A DNA stretch of 64,000 nucleotides, from the NCBI RefSeq assembly GCF_900107115.1, contig NZ_FNOS01000003.1:310001-374000 (forward strand), written 5' to 3'. The notes under the pieces are model-generated. The model saw only the letters and a list, made by a program, of their open reading frames with translations. It searched no databases and was not told the DNA's origin. Of the stretch, positions 1 through 8,833 are shown piece by piece; positions within the stretch are counted from its first letter, which is position 1, and each line of letters begins with the position of its first letter. This DNA comes from Salimicrobium album (GTDB taxonomy: Bacteria; Bacillota; Bacilli; Bacillales; Halobacillaceae). Made by a program: the position numbers and the translations under genes.

Positions 1-190
1 GAAAAGATTTAAGACGGTCCCTGAGTTCTTTAAAAGCTGCACGCGCTTCTTTCATGTCTTTATGACGGTTGTTTGCGAAATCAAGTACGATAGCATGCCA
101 CTCTTCCATCAGGTACTGTAAATACTTGTGTTCATTTTCGAGAATACGCGTCGCTTTATTCTTCGTTTGAAATTTCTGTTCTTCCCACAT
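1..190 (-). CDS. Hemerythrin-like protein (partial, cut by left edge)
   Basis: The first 63 codons of a minus-strand gene run off the left edge. The start is ATG at 190, preceded by a strong AGGAGGGG ribosome site 6 nt upstream. The N-terminus is hydrophilic and helical, with a segment ENEHKYLQYLMEEWH that resembles the first metal-binding helix of hemerythrin-like proteins. It lies 18 nt after the narI stop, so it is probably the fifth gene of the nar operon. A hemerythrin role in O2/NO sensing or iron storage would suit the neighbours, but the later His/Glu ligands lie outside the window, so the family is a guess. Confidence 0.5.
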   Translation of the reverse strand, partial: MWEEQKFQTKNKATRILENEHKYLQYLMEEWHAIVLDFANNRHKDMKEARAAFKELRDRLKSF

Positions 191-208
191 CGTAACCCCT
201 CCTTCTGC

Positions 209-892
209 CTATGCTCTTCGTTTATGACGACGATATAGAATGTGACTTCTGCCAACGTAATGAACCGGTACACTCCACACGTGCACGAGACGGGTGTAAG
301 GCCATAAACCGAAAATGAGAAAACCTGTAATGGCATGCACTTTAAAAGTAAAAGGCACATTTGCCATGTAAGAAGCATCAGGCCGGAGAATAAGGAGATC
401 ACGGAACCAGACGGAAATCGTGTCCCTGTAATCAAAACCGGGCTGTACATTATTCGTTACCAAAGTAGCGTAAACACCGAGAAAAACAATGAACAAAAGT
501 AACGCGTTTACGATAATATCCGAACTCGTACTCAATTTCCTTACGGCACTTATGGAGACGCGCCGGTAAGTCAAAAGCAACATCCCGACAAGCGTCACGA
601 CTCCAAACAGACCACCCACATATAAAGCTCCCAAATGATATAAATGATCGTTCACACCTACAGCTCTCATCCATTCTTTTGGGATGCCGAGTCCTGCCAC
701 ATGTCCGAAAATAACGGGAATAATTCCTATATGAAACAGAAGACTTCCAATCATAAGCTGTTTCTTTTCTATGAACTCACTCGATTTCGCCGTCCAGCTG
801 AACTGATCATGACGATAGCGGAATATGTGACCGATGACGAATGAGACGATACACATATAGGGAAGGATTACCCACAAAAACTGCGAACTCAC
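209..892 (-). CDS. narI: Respiratory nitrate reductase gamma subunit NarI
   Basis: This 227-residue membrane protein is the cytochrome b subunit that takes electrons from menaquinol and passes them to NarH. About five hydrophobic helices are visible. The N-terminus (SSQFLWVILPYMCIVSFVIGH) and the His-containing helices near both ends match the diheme NarI family, and the length is typical (223-230). The start is GTG at 892, overlapping the narJ stop as GTGA, which implies translational coupling. Alternative start choices would cut into the first helix. It is the last structural gene of narGHJI; the function is firm from sequence and context. Confidence 0.95.
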   Translation of the reverse strand: MSSQFLWVILPYMCIVSFVIGHIFRYRHDQFSWTAKSSEFIEKKQLMIGSLLFHIGIIPVIFGHVAGLGIPKEWMRAVGVNDHLYHLGALYVGGLFGVVTLVGMLLLTYRRVSISAVRKLSTSSDIIVNALLLFIVFLGVYATLVTNNVQPGFDYRDTISVWFRDLLILRPDASYMANVPFTFKVHAITGFLIFGLWPYTRLVHVWSVPVHYVGRSHILYRRHKRRA

Positions 893-1473
893 TGGACACT
901 CACCTCTTCTTCCTTCACACAGGAACGCAGGGTTCTGCGCAAACTTTTGACCAGCGGAAGGTAAGGGTGGTCGTGCTTTTCCAAAGCTTCACGCAAATGG
1001 AAAGTTCCGTCTTCCAGCACTGCAAACAACAGGGCGAAACTCTGCCGGGAACGCTCATCCTCCAGCCAGTCGCCGATGTGAACAAATTCACACATAAGAG
1101 GAAGGAAATCCGACAGTTCGCCTTTCGGCATATTCAATCCATACATCTCATACATCACCTTTAACCTGGCAAGCATCTGACCGCGTTCCTTGCTGTCCTC
1201 AAATTTTGCAAAAGTCATGTAGAGAGTCAGACTTTTTTCGAAATCGAACGTTGCCGTATAGTATTCCTGAACTTCTGCATGAGACCATTTTTTCATGTTT
1301 TTCCAGTAAGTCTCCGCACCCCTGTACCCCGGGTCTTCCGGGGTAAAAGAAGCGCGGAAAAATTCTTCATCAAAAATTCCCGGTTCGGGGTAGGCAAGAT
1401 GATGACTGTAGTAAGCAAAGGCGGAGCGTTGTTTATCAAGCTTGTTCAAATCAATCACGCCAGATCCCTCCAT
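889..1473 (-). CDS. narJ: Nitrate reductase molybdenum cofactor assembly chaperone NarJ
   Basis: NarJ is a cytoplasmic chaperone that inserts the molybdenum cofactor into NarG and docks NarGH to NarI. It is not part of the final enzyme. The protein is acidic and all-helical (about 194 residues), with a YPEPGIFD segment and the family-typical hydrophobic helices. I place the start at ATG 1473 because TGAGGAT lies 7 nt upstream; a longer frame reaches 1512 but has no ribosome site and would overlap narH by 62 nt. With the chosen start the overlap with narH is 23 nt. It sits in the usual order between narH and narI. Confidence 0.9.
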   Translation of the reverse strand: MEGSGVIDLNKLDKQRSAFAYYSHHLAYPEPGIFDEEFFRASFTPEDPGYRGAETYWKNMKKWSHAEVQEYYTATFDFEKSLTLYMTFAKFEDSKERGQMLARLKVMYEMYGLNMPKGELSDFLPLMCEFVHIGDWLEDERSRQSFALLFAVLEDGTFHLREALEKHDHPYLPLVKSLRRTLRSCVKEEEVSVQ

Positions 1474-2989
1474 AGAAATTATCCTCATAAATTTCTTTAC
1501 CTGATTTGGCACCCGCCGGCATCATCGGTCCACATCCGTCACAATCCGAGCCGAAACCTTCGGAGCCCTGGGCACGATAAGGGTTGCTGTAACTTTCACG
1601 GTGAGAGGTAGGAATGACGAAACGATCTTCATATTTAGCGATGGAAAGCAGACGATACATCTTTTGTGTCTGTTTCGCCGTCAGTCCCACCCGCTCCAGA
1701 CGAGTCTCGTCAAACTCTTTTCCGCTCGACAACGCTCTCATGTAGGAACGCATCATAGCCATTCTCTGCAAAGAGCTCTTCACTGATTCCGTATCCCCTG
1801 CGGTAAGCATATTCGCCAGATACTGGATAGGGTTTCTCATCTCTTCAATAGCCGGGAAAATCATGTCCGGATTTTTGATGGAATCTTTTCCTTCGAAATA
1901 GCTCATGATCGGGCTGAGCGGAGGTACGTACCATACCATCGGAAGGGTACGGTATTCCGGGTGAAGCGGAAAAGCAAGCTTATACTCAATTGCGAGTTTA
2001 TATACCGGAGAATCCTGCGCAGCTTCCAGCCAATCCTCCGTAATGCCGTCACGTCGAGCCTGTTCCTGGACTTCAGGGTCATGAGGATCAAGAAAAAGGT
2101 CGCACTGTGCTTCATAAAGGTCTTTCTCATCAGGTGTTGCGGCAACTTCCTGGACACGGTCTGCATCATAAAGCAGAACTCCGAGGTACCGGATGCGGCC
2201 TGTACATGTTTCAGAACAAACGGTCGGAAGTCCGCTTTCGATTCTCGGATAGCAGAACGTACATTTTTCTGCTTTGTTCGTCTGCCAGTTGAAATATACT
2301 TTTTTATACGGGCACCCCGTCATACAGTATCTCCATCCGCGGCATGCTTCCTGGTCGACAAGAACGATGCCGTCTTCGTCACGTTTATACATCGCACCGG
2401 ACGGGCAGGAGGCGACACAACTCGGGTTCAGACAGTGTTCACAAAGTCGTGGCAGGTACATCATGAAAGATTTTTCGAAATTGAATTTGATCTCTTCTTC
2501 GATTTTTTCGATATTCGGGTCCTGTGGTCCCGTAATATGACCGCCGGCCAGATCGTCTTCCCAGTTCGGTCCCCATTCAGGATCCATTTTTTCACCCGTT
2601 ATTGCCGAATGAGCACGAGCCACGGGTGTGTGCTTTCCGTCTTCTTTATTTGTCAGATTTTCATAGTTGTAAGTCCACGGCTCGTAATAGTCTTTCATTT
2701 CCGGCATATCCGGGTTATTGAAAATTTTCCCCAGGGCTATTTTTGATAATTTGGTGCCGGATTTCAGTTGGAGCTTGCCGTTCTTGACTTCCCAGCCGCC
2801 CTTATACTGTTCCTGGTCCTCCCAGCGCTTAGGGTAACCGATGCCGGGCTTTGTCTCTACGTTGTTGAACCACATGTATTCCGCACCCGGACGATTCGTC
2901 CAGGTGCTTTTACAGGTAACACTGCATGTGTGACAGCCGATACATTTATCCAGATTCATTACCATTGCTACTTGAGCTTTAATCTTCAA
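1451..2989 (-). CDS. narH: Respiratory nitrate reductase beta subunit NarH
   Basis: NarH is the iron-sulfur electron-transfer subunit. The first Cys group is at residues 16, 19, 22 and 26 (CIGCHTC...C), and further groups (CEHC...CVASC, CRGWRYCMTGC, CTFC...C) follow in mid-protein. The Trp replacing a Cys in CRGW is the hallmark of the [3Fe-4S] site. The start is TTG at 2989: AGGAGGT lies 8 nt upstream, whereas an in-frame TTG at 2998 sits directly against the ribosome site. This start puts the first cysteines at the numbers known for other NarH proteins and gives 512 residues. It overlaps the narG stop by 11 nt. Confidence 0.95.
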   Translation of the reverse strand: MKIKAQVAMVMNLDKCIGCHTCSVTCKSTWTNRPGAEYMWFNNVETKPGIGYPKRWEDQEQYKGGWEVKNGKLQLKSGTKLSKIALGKIFNNPDMPEMKDYYEPWTYNYENLTNKEDGKHTPVARAHSAITGEKMDPEWGPNWEDDLAGGHITGPQDPNIEKIEEEIKFNFEKSFMMYLPRLCEHCLNPSCVASCPSGAMYKRDEDGIVLVDQEACRGWRYCMTGCPYKKVYFNWQTNKAEKCTFCYPRIESGLPTVCSETCTGRIRYLGVLLYDADRVQEVAATPDEKDLYEAQCDLFLDPHDPEVQEQARRDGITEDWLEAAQDSPVYKLAIEYKLAFPLHPEYRTLPMVWYVPPLSPIMSYFEGKDSIKNPDMIFPAIEEMRNPIQYLANMLTAGDTESVKSSLQRMAMMRSYMRALSSGKEFDETRLERVGLTAKQTQKMYRLLSIAKYEDRFVIPTSHRESYSNPYRAQGSEGFGSDCDGCGPMMPAGAKSGKEIYEDNFYGGIWRD

Positions 2990-5900
2990 GCCAGTCAACC
3001 TCCTTCATTTTTCTTACTGCTACGTATACGTCTCTCTGGTTACCGATAGGGCCGTAATAATTGAAGCCGTAACTGAGTTGAGCGTATCCTCCAACCATCT
3101 GTGTCGGTTTCACGTGAATTTTTGTAGGAGCGTTGTGACTGCCGCCCCGCTGTCCGGTAATTTTTGAACCCGGAACCTGAATGTGTTTATCCTGGGCGTG
3201 ATACATAAACATCGTTCCCTGGGGGATCCGGTGACTGACGACTGCTCTTGCTGTTACCACACCGTTACGATTGTATACTTCAAGCCACTCGTTATCGCTT
3301 ATATCATGAGCTTCGGCGTCAATATAACTGATCCAGACCGTAGGCCCTCCGCGGAAAAGCGTAAGCATGTGCAGATTGTCCTGGTACGTGCTGTGGATAT
3401 TCCACTTTCCGTGCGGAGTGAGATAACGGAGGACGAGTGAGTCCTTGCCACCTACTATCTTCTTATCTCTCGAACCGAACACCATTGGTGGCAGGGTCGG
3501 TTTAAAAACCGGAAGAGACTCACCGAACTGCAGGAATATTTCATGATCGATGTAAAAATGCTGCCGGCCTGTCAGAGTACGGAACGGTACTTTGCGTTCA
3601 ATATTCGTAGTAAACGGAGAATACCTTTTCTTCCCTTTGTTTGAACCGGTGAACACGGCGGTCGGTATCACTTCCCTCGGCTGGGCGGTGATTTGATCGA
3701 AAGTGATCTTTTCCGCGGCACGGTCGGAAGATATATCTTTCAGTTCCACTCCCGTATCCTTTTCCAATGCTTCATAGGAGCGCTGGGAGACGGCGCCGTT
3801 CGTGGCGGAAGAAACATGCAGCATTGCGTTCGCAACCTGCCGGCCCGTTTTCAGCATAGGGAGTCCTTCCCCTGCGTGACCTTCTTCATCCTGAACGCCG
3901 TTGATCAGCTTTAGTTCCTCATATTCTTCACTTACCGGGAACGAGACCCCGTGAGCGCCGACCTTTCCGTTGATCAGATTCGGACCGAGCGTCGTATACT
4001 TTTCGTGAATCTTCGTGTAGTCGCGCTCTACAATGGAAATGTTCGGCATAGTCTTCCCGGGGATCGCTTCGATTTCCCCTTTCTTCCAATCTTTCACTTC
4101 TCCGTTGGGTTGTGCTATTTCCTGTGGCGAGTCGTGACCGAGAGGACTTGTAACTACGTCTTCGTAAACTCCCGGAAGATGGTCTTCGGCCATTCTGGAA
4201 AAGACACGGGCCAGGGAACGATAGATATCCCAGTCCGAGCGGGCTTCCCATAAAGGATCGATAGCCGGATTGAACGGATGCACGAACGGATGCATATCCG
4301 TGGAGGACAAATCTGTTTTTTCATACCATGTGGCTGCCGGAAGAACAACATCCGCATACAGCGGGGTGGAAGTCATCCGGAAATCGAGAGCTACAAGCAA
4401 ATCAAGCTTTCCGTTCTTCTCCTCACTCCATTCGACTTCCTCGGGCTTATCGTCTTCGTTCACTTCGGACATAAGTCCGTCGGAAGCTCCAAGCAGGTGT
4501 TTCAGAAAATATTCCTGACCTTTGGCAGAACTTGAAATCAGATTCGAACGCCAGACGAAAAGAGTGCTCGGGAAGTTCTCTTTCGCCCCTGGCTCTTCTA
4601 CGGCAAAACGCATTTTCTTCTCTTTCAGCTGATCCACAATATCCTGTACGATATCTGCGGATGTTTTGCTGCCCCGGTCTCTTGCTTCTTTCGTCAGATG
4701 CAGACTGTTTTTATTGAACTGTGGATAAGACGGAAGCCAACCGAGACGAGCTGCCAGCACGTTGTAATCAGCCGGATGTTTATATCGGAGTTTCCCTCCG
4801 AGCGGCGATTTCAGAGCTTCGGTGCCCATTTCTTCGTATTTCCACTGATCGGTCGCAAAGTAGAAGTAAGATGTTGCATTCTGAAGACGTGGCGGACCCT
4901 GCCAGTCTTTCGCAAACGCAATCGTCGACCATCCTTCGATCGGACGGCATTTTTCCTGACCTACGTAGTGCGCCCAGCCGCCTCCGTTTTTACCCTGGGA
5001 AGCTGTAAGCGTTACAAGATTCAAAATCGAGCGGTAGATTGTATCACTATTGAACCAGTGATTAATGCCGGCTCCCATGATGATCATCGAACGGCCGTCG
5101 GTATCAATAGCGTTCTGCGCGAACTCTCTCGCTACCTGTGTCACTACCGACGCTTTCACTCCTGTGATTTTTTCCTGCCAGGCAGGCGTATAAAAGGAAG
5201 AGGCATCCTCATAACTTTCTGCATGATGAGTGCTGTTACTTCTCTTCACCCCGTACTGGCTCAGCATAAGATCGTAAACTGTCGTGATTTTCTTTTCCGT
5301 GCCGTCAGCGAGAGTGATTGTCCTCACAGGAATCGAACGGGTAAAGAGATCATTTCCATTCGCATCAAACGATGGAAAGACGATCTCTTTCCATTCCGTT
5401 CCTTCCGACTCTGTCGTCAATGCGGGCTGTATGTACGACCCGTCTTCTTTTTCAAGGGATAGGTTCCACTTCACGTCCTCTTCCCAGCGCTGTCCCATCG
5501 TGCCATTCGGCACCGTGATTTCTCCATTCGTCTCATCGATAAGAACCGGCTTCCATTCCGCGTTTTCGGAAGCCCCTCCGAGATCCGCTTCCCTCAGAAA
5601 ACGCCCCGCTTTCCATGCATCTTCATGTTCTTCCAGCATGATCAGAAAAGGAAGGTCGGTAAATTGCCTGGAGTAATCAAGAAAAAGCTTTTCCTGTCTC
5701 TGTTCGTAAAATTCATCGAGGATAACGTGGGTCATCGCTTGAGCGAGGGCAGCATCCGTACCGGGATGAGGAGCCAGCCAATTGTCGGCGAATTTTACGT
5801 TTTCTGCGTGATCCGGAGCTACGGAAACCACTTTTGCTCCTTTGTAGCGCACTTCCGTCATGAAGTGGGCATCCGGTGTCCTTGTAAGAGGAACGTTCGA

Positions 5901-6659
5901 CCCCCACATAATGATGTAGCCCGAGTTGTACCAGTCGGAAGATTCAGGGACGTCCGTCTGTTCTCCCCATATTTGCGGGGAGGAAGGAGGAAGGTCCGCA
6001 TACCAGTCATAGAAACTGAGCATTTCTCCGCCGATAAGATTAATGAAACGGGCACCTGAAGCGTAACTCACCATAGACATGGCAGGGATTGGAGTAAACC
6101 CGGCAATCCGGTCCGGACCGGTGTTTTTAATAGTGTAAATGAGCTGAGCGGAGATGAGTTCGAGCGTATCATTCCAATGCACGCGAACGTGTCCGCCCTT
6201 TCCTCTGGCCTTTTTGTAAATACTGGCCTTTTCTTCATCTTCCACAATGCTGGCCCAGGCTGCTACAGGATCTTCATGTTCTTCGCGGGCTTCTTTCCAG
6301 AGACGCCACAGTTTCCCCCGCATATACGGGTATTTCACGCGGAGCGGGCTGTATTCGTACCATGAAAATGATGCTCCCCTCGGGCAGCCTCTCGGTTCGA
6401 ATTCCGGCATATCAGGACCACACGATGGATAATCGATCTGCTGGTTTTCCCATGTGATAATGCCGTTTTTCACAAAAACTTTCCAACTGCAGGAACCCGT
6501 GCAGTTGACACCGTGGGTCGTTCTAACCACTTTGTCGTGCGACCAGCGGTTCCGGTACATGTTTTCCCAGTCTCTGCTTTTTTCTTCCAGAAGGGACCAG
6601 TCTCCCGAATACCGCTCTACCGGTTTGAAAAATTTAGGTTTCCACTTTTTCATCTTCAT
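2979..6659 (-). CDS. narG: Respiratory nitrate reductase alpha subunit NarG
   Basis: NarG is the bis-MGD molybdenum catalytic subunit that reduces nitrate to nitrite on the cytoplasmic side of the membrane. With the start at ATG 6659 (AAGGGGAGA 6-8 nt upstream) the protein is 1226 residues. The FS0 cluster ligands then fall at His49, Cys53, Cys57 and Cys92, and the molybdenum-ligand Asp at 222 in FYDWYADLPP. These are the known NarG positions, which supports the start over the longer frame at 6689. It is the first gene of narGHJI. A GGG-N4-CCC palindrome and the modC terminator lie upstream. Confidence 0.97.
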   Translation of the reverse strand: MKMKKWKPKFFKPVERYSGDWSLLEEKSRDWENMYRNRWSHDKVVRTTHGVNCTGSCSWKVFVKNGIITWENQQIDYPSCGPDMPEFEPRGCPRGASFSWYEYSPLRVKYPYMRGKLWRLWKEAREEHEDPVAAWASIVEDEEKASIYKKARGKGGHVRVHWNDTLELISAQLIYTIKNTGPDRIAGFTPIPAMSMVSYASGARFINLIGGEMLSFYDWYADLPPSSPQIWGEQTDVPESSDWYNSGYIIMWGSNVPLTRTPDAHFMTEVRYKGAKVVSVAPDHAENVKFADNWLAPHPGTDAALAQAMTHVILDEFYEQRQEKLFLDYSRQFTDLPFLIMLEEHEDAWKAGRFLREADLGGASENAEWKPVLIDETNGEITVPNGTMGQRWEEDVKWNLSLEKEDGSYIQPALTTESEGTEWKEIVFPSFDANGNDLFTRSIPVRTITLADGTEKKITTVYDLMLSQYGVKRSNSTHHAESYEDASSFYTPAWQEKITGVKASVVTQVAREFAQNAIDTDGRSMIIMGAGINHWFNSDTIYRSILNLVTLTASQGKNGGGWAHYVGQEKCRPIEGWSTIAFAKDWQGPPRLQNATSYFYFATDQWKYEEMGTEALKSPLGGKLRYKHPADYNVLAARLGWLPSYPQFNKNSLHLTKEARDRGSKTSADIVQDIVDQLKEKKMRFAVEEPGAKENFPSTLFVWRSNLISSSAKGQEYFLKHLLGASDGLMSEVNEDDKPEEVEWSEEKNGKLDLLVALDFRMTSTPLYADVVLPAATWYEKTDLSSTDMHPFVHPFNPAIDPLWEARSDWDIYRSLARVFSRMAEDHLPGVYEDVVTSPLGHDSPQEIAQPNGEVKDWKKGEIEAIPGKTMPNISIVERDYTKIHEKYTTLGPNLINGKVGAHGVSFPVSEEYEELKLINGVQDEEGHAGEGLPMLKTGRQVANAMLHVSSATNGAVSQRSYEALEKDTGVELKDISSDRAAEKITFDQITAQPREVIPTAVFTGSNKGKKRYSPFTTNIERKVPFRTLTGRQHFYIDHEIFLQFGESLPVFKPTLPPMVFGSRDKKIVGGKDSLVLRYLTPHGKWNIHSTYQDNLHMLTLFRGGPTVWISYIDAEAHDISDNEWLEVYNRNGVVTARAVVSHRIPQGTMFMYHAQDKHIQVPGSKITGQRGGSHNAPTKIHVKPTQMVGGYAQLSYGFNYYGPIGNQRDVYVAVRKMKEVDWLED

Positions 6660-6696
6660 TAATATCTCCCCTTCGCAAGCGCTGAACAACTTTGTC

Positions 6697-6725
6697 TATA
6701 TATCCAATTATGTAAGAGGGATAAA
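6697..6725 (-). promoter_or_regulatory. Candidate narG promoter
   Basis: Reading toward narG, a TATATA -10-like box lies at 6702-6697, about 38 nt before the start codon. The hexamer 17 nt further up is a poor -35, which would fit a promoter that needs an activator. The position is inferred from sequence only. Confidence 0.35.
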
Positions 6726-6757
6726 AAAAAAGATATCAGGCATCTCCCTGATATCTT
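6722..6757 (-). terminator. Rho-independent terminator after modC
   Basis: A perfect 10-bp stem (AGATATCAGG/CCTGATATCT) is followed by nine T on the minus strand. The modC stop codon (6736-6738) lies inside the 3' arm, so the coding region ends within the hairpin. It separates modC from narG, which therefore needs its own promoter. Confidence 0.85.
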
Positions 6758-7413
6758 GTGGGGAATACCCCTATTTTGTCCGGGGCGTTCCTCAGTGTTC
6801 CAAACTCCATAAAAAAGCGGTCAGTACCCATTCTGGAAGCCTCTTCCCTGTCGTGCGTTACGAGTACGGAGGGAATTCCCCTACGCGGGTCCAATAAGAT
6901 ATCCTGACAAACCTTTCTCGTTTTCGCATCAAGTGAAGAAAACGGTTCATCCAGCAGAAGAGCTTCGGGTTCCGAAGCCAGCGTCCGGAGAAGATTCACC
7001 CTCTGCTTCTCCCCGCCCGATAGGTTACCCGGGTATGCGGAAAGCAACCTGTCCACCCCGGTTTCCAGCAGAAGATCTTTCATCCACGGCTCCTTCAGAA
7101 CGTCTGCATTCGAGAATGATATATTCGAAGCGGTCGTCATGTGCGGAAAAAGATAAGGCTGTTGAAACACATGGCCGATCCGTCTGGACCTGGGCGGGAC
7201 ATCAATTCCTTTATCAGAATCAAAAAGAACCTTTTCTCCCAGATAGAGTACACCCTCATCCGGCGCCCCGACTCCGGAGAGCATATTCAGAAACGTCGTT
7301 TTCCCCGCTCCCGAGTGGCCTGTCACTACAGTGATGCTACTCTTGAATTCAAAAGAAATATCGAGAATCATTGTGCCCTGCCTTTTCACGAATCTTCCTG
7401 ATAACCTATTCAT
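6736..7413 (-). CDS. modC: Molybdate ABC transporter ATP-binding protein ModC
   Basis: This ATPase drives molybdate import with ModA and ModB, supplying the metal for the NarG cofactor. Visible motifs are Walker A GHSGAGKT, signature LSGGEKQRV and Walker B LLLDEP. At 225 residues it has only the nucleotide-binding domain; the C-terminal TOBE/Mop domain of about 350-residue ModC proteins is absent. The start is ATG 7413 with AAGGAGAGAGG upstream, directly after the modB stop. Substrate identity rests on the neighbouring modA and modB. The 3' end lies inside a terminator hairpin. Confidence 0.88.
   Translation of the reverse strand: MNRLSGRFVKRQGTMILDISFEFKSSITVVTGHSGAGKTTFLNMLSGVGAPDEGVLYLGEKVLFDSDKGIDVPPRSRRIGHVFQQPYLFPHMTTASNISFSNADVLKEPWMKDLLLETGVDRLLSAYPGNLSGGEKQRVNLLRTLASEPEALLLDEPFSSLDAKTRKVCQDILLDPRRGIPSVLVTHDREEASRMGTDRFFMEFGTLRNAPDKIGVFPTRYQGDA
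6758..6773. promoter_or_regulatory. NreC-type GGG-N4-CCC palindrome upstream of narG
   Basis: The sequence TGTGGGGAATACCCCTA has the form GGGG-AATA-CCCC. NreC, the response regulator of the oxygen-sensing NreABC system in Staphylococcus carnosus, is known to bind GC-rich palindromes with GGG-N4-CCC cores upstream of nar genes. The site overlaps the last codons of modC and lies about 63 nt upstream of the -10-like box of narG. Its assignment is inferred; no nreABC genes are in the window. Confidence 0.5.
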
Positions 7414-8079
7414 TCACCTCTCTCCTTCCCCTGGAGTGATACGATTCAATGTAAAAATAACGGTAACGCCAAGAACCAGCAGGAGGGCAGTCCAGCCGAA
7501 AGCCTTTTCCCACTCTCCGGTCTCCACAGCAAAATAGATAGCTATGGGCAGAGTGTCCGTTCTCCCAGGAATGTATCCAGCTATCATCAGGGTCGCCCCG
7601 AACTCCCCGATTCCCCTGGCGAAGCTTAACAGCCCTCCAGCTGCCAGGCCGGGCCAGGCCAACGGCAGGATGACGGAAAAAAAGATCTTTTTCTCCGAAG
7701 TTCCAAGGGTACGTGCGGCATGTATGTAGCCGTCATCCACTTTCTGGAAAGCGGCTTTTGCGCTTTGGTACATAAGAGGGAAGGATACGACAGCAGAAGC
7801 CAGGACGGCTCCGCTCAATGAAAAATATATGTGCATGTCGACAAGACCAAGCACCTGTCCGAGCGGTCCATTCCTGCCGAATAGATAGACGAGTCCAAAA
7901 CCGAGAACCGTAGGAGGAAGAACCATCGGCAGCATAAAAAACGGTTCCACCCAACTTCTCCTTTTCCAGGCTGTCTTCTTCATCCGGAAAGCGGCCCACG
8001 TTCCCGTTATAATAACGAGCAGGGTCGACAGAATCGACACTCTTAACGAAAGCCCTACCGGCGACCACCATTCCTCCAT
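7414..8079 (-). CDS. modB: Molybdate ABC transporter permease ModB
   Basis: An integral membrane permease of about 221 residues with five to six hydrophobic segments. It carries the cytoplasmic EAA-type loop of binding-protein-dependent permeases (HAARTLGTSEKKIFFSVILP) that contacts the ATPase. The start is placed at ATG 8079, which has GGAGGAGAAGG upstream; an in-frame extension to 8154 reads through modA coding sequence and is not credible. The start overlaps the modA end by 25 nt. It belongs to the ric-modABC operon. Confidence 0.9.
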   Translation of the reverse strand: MEEWWSPVGLSLRVSILSTLLVIITGTWAAFRMKKTAWKRRSWVEPFFMLPMVLPPTVLGFGLVYLFGRNGPLGQVLGLVDMHIYFSLSGAVLASAVVSFPLMYQSAKAAFQKVDDGYIHAARTLGTSEKKIFFSVILPLAWPGLAAGGLLSFARGIGEFGATLMIAGYIPGRTDTLPIAIYFAVETGEWEKAFGWTALLLVLGVTVIFTLNRITPGEGER

Positions 8080-8828
8080 ACTACCTTCTCCTCCCCGGCC
8101 GGAAGAAAGCCACCTTCCCGGAACATGTCCATCGCTTCCGGCGACATCATCCAATCCGCTGTGTCACGTGCCTCCTCTCCCGCCCCGTGACTGACACCGA
8201 GCTGATAATGAATATCGACCCCGGATTCAAGAGGCGTGTGAGGATAGCTTGTCCTTCTTGCGTCCGAACCATAAACAATACCCGCGTCCGCCTGCTTCAC
8301 CCGTACGTAGCGAAAGACCTGAAATGCATCCTTCCCGTACACCCGGGTCGTATCTGCGGCCGTCTTAACATCTTCGCTCTCCAAATATTTCTTCGTATAA
8401 ACTCCAAGAGGAACCCTGTTCAACTCCCCTAGCGCAAGAAAACCGATACCCTTTTGTTTCAAAAAAATTTCCGGGTGTTCCGGTGTTTCTCTATCACCCG
8501 TCACCAGGACAAGATCATTTTTTATAAATGTACGGACAGACGAAGCGTCTGTATAGCCTCCGTCTGTCATCTCTTCCATATCATAGGGGGAAGCTGATAA
8601 AAACACGTCGAACTGTGCTCCCTGTTTCACCTGATGAAGAAGCTGGGTACTTGAACCATAGTGAACAGTAACGGCCTTACCTGTATACTGTTCAATGCTT
8701 CCCCTCATATTTTCGAGAGTTTCATATAAGCTTGAGGCAGCGAATATTACAGTTCCTTCCTCTTCTGATTGCGAACATCCTCCGAGTAGCGATGCCGAAA
8801 ACAAAAGTAACAGGAGAAACATTTTCAT
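8055..8828 (-). CDS. modA: Molybdate-binding lipoprotein ModA
   Basis: The extracellular molybdate-binding component. A signal peptide ends in lipobox LLGGC with the lipidated Cys at residue 18. The mature protein begins with the ModA hallmarks VIFAASSL and YGSSTQLLHQV, whose serines coordinate the oxyanion, and later has DVFLSAS. At 257 residues the length is typical. The start codon is only 5 nt after the ric stop, and its ribosome site is weak, so expression probably depends on coupling to ric. It supplies molybdate for the neighbouring nitrate reductase. Confidence 0.92.
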   Translation of the reverse strand: MKMFLLLLLFSASLLGGCSQSEEEGTVIFAASSLYETLENMRGSIEQYTGKAVTVHYGSSTQLLHQVKQGAQFDVFLSASPYDMEEMTDGGYTDASSVRTFIKNDLVLVTGDRETPEHPEIFLKQKGIGFLALGELNRVPLGVYTKKYLESEDVKTAADTTRVYGKDAFQVFRYVRVKQADAGIVYGSDARRTSYPHTPLESGVDIHYQLGVSHGAGEEARDTADWMMSPEAMDMFREGGFLPAGEEKVVWRNGGRR

Positions 8829-8833
8829 ATGAG

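Noticed and set aside
3108-3125. parS-like GTTTCACGTGAA inside narG
   Set aside because: Only the inner 12 bases agree, it is in coding sequence and both ends differ from the consensus.
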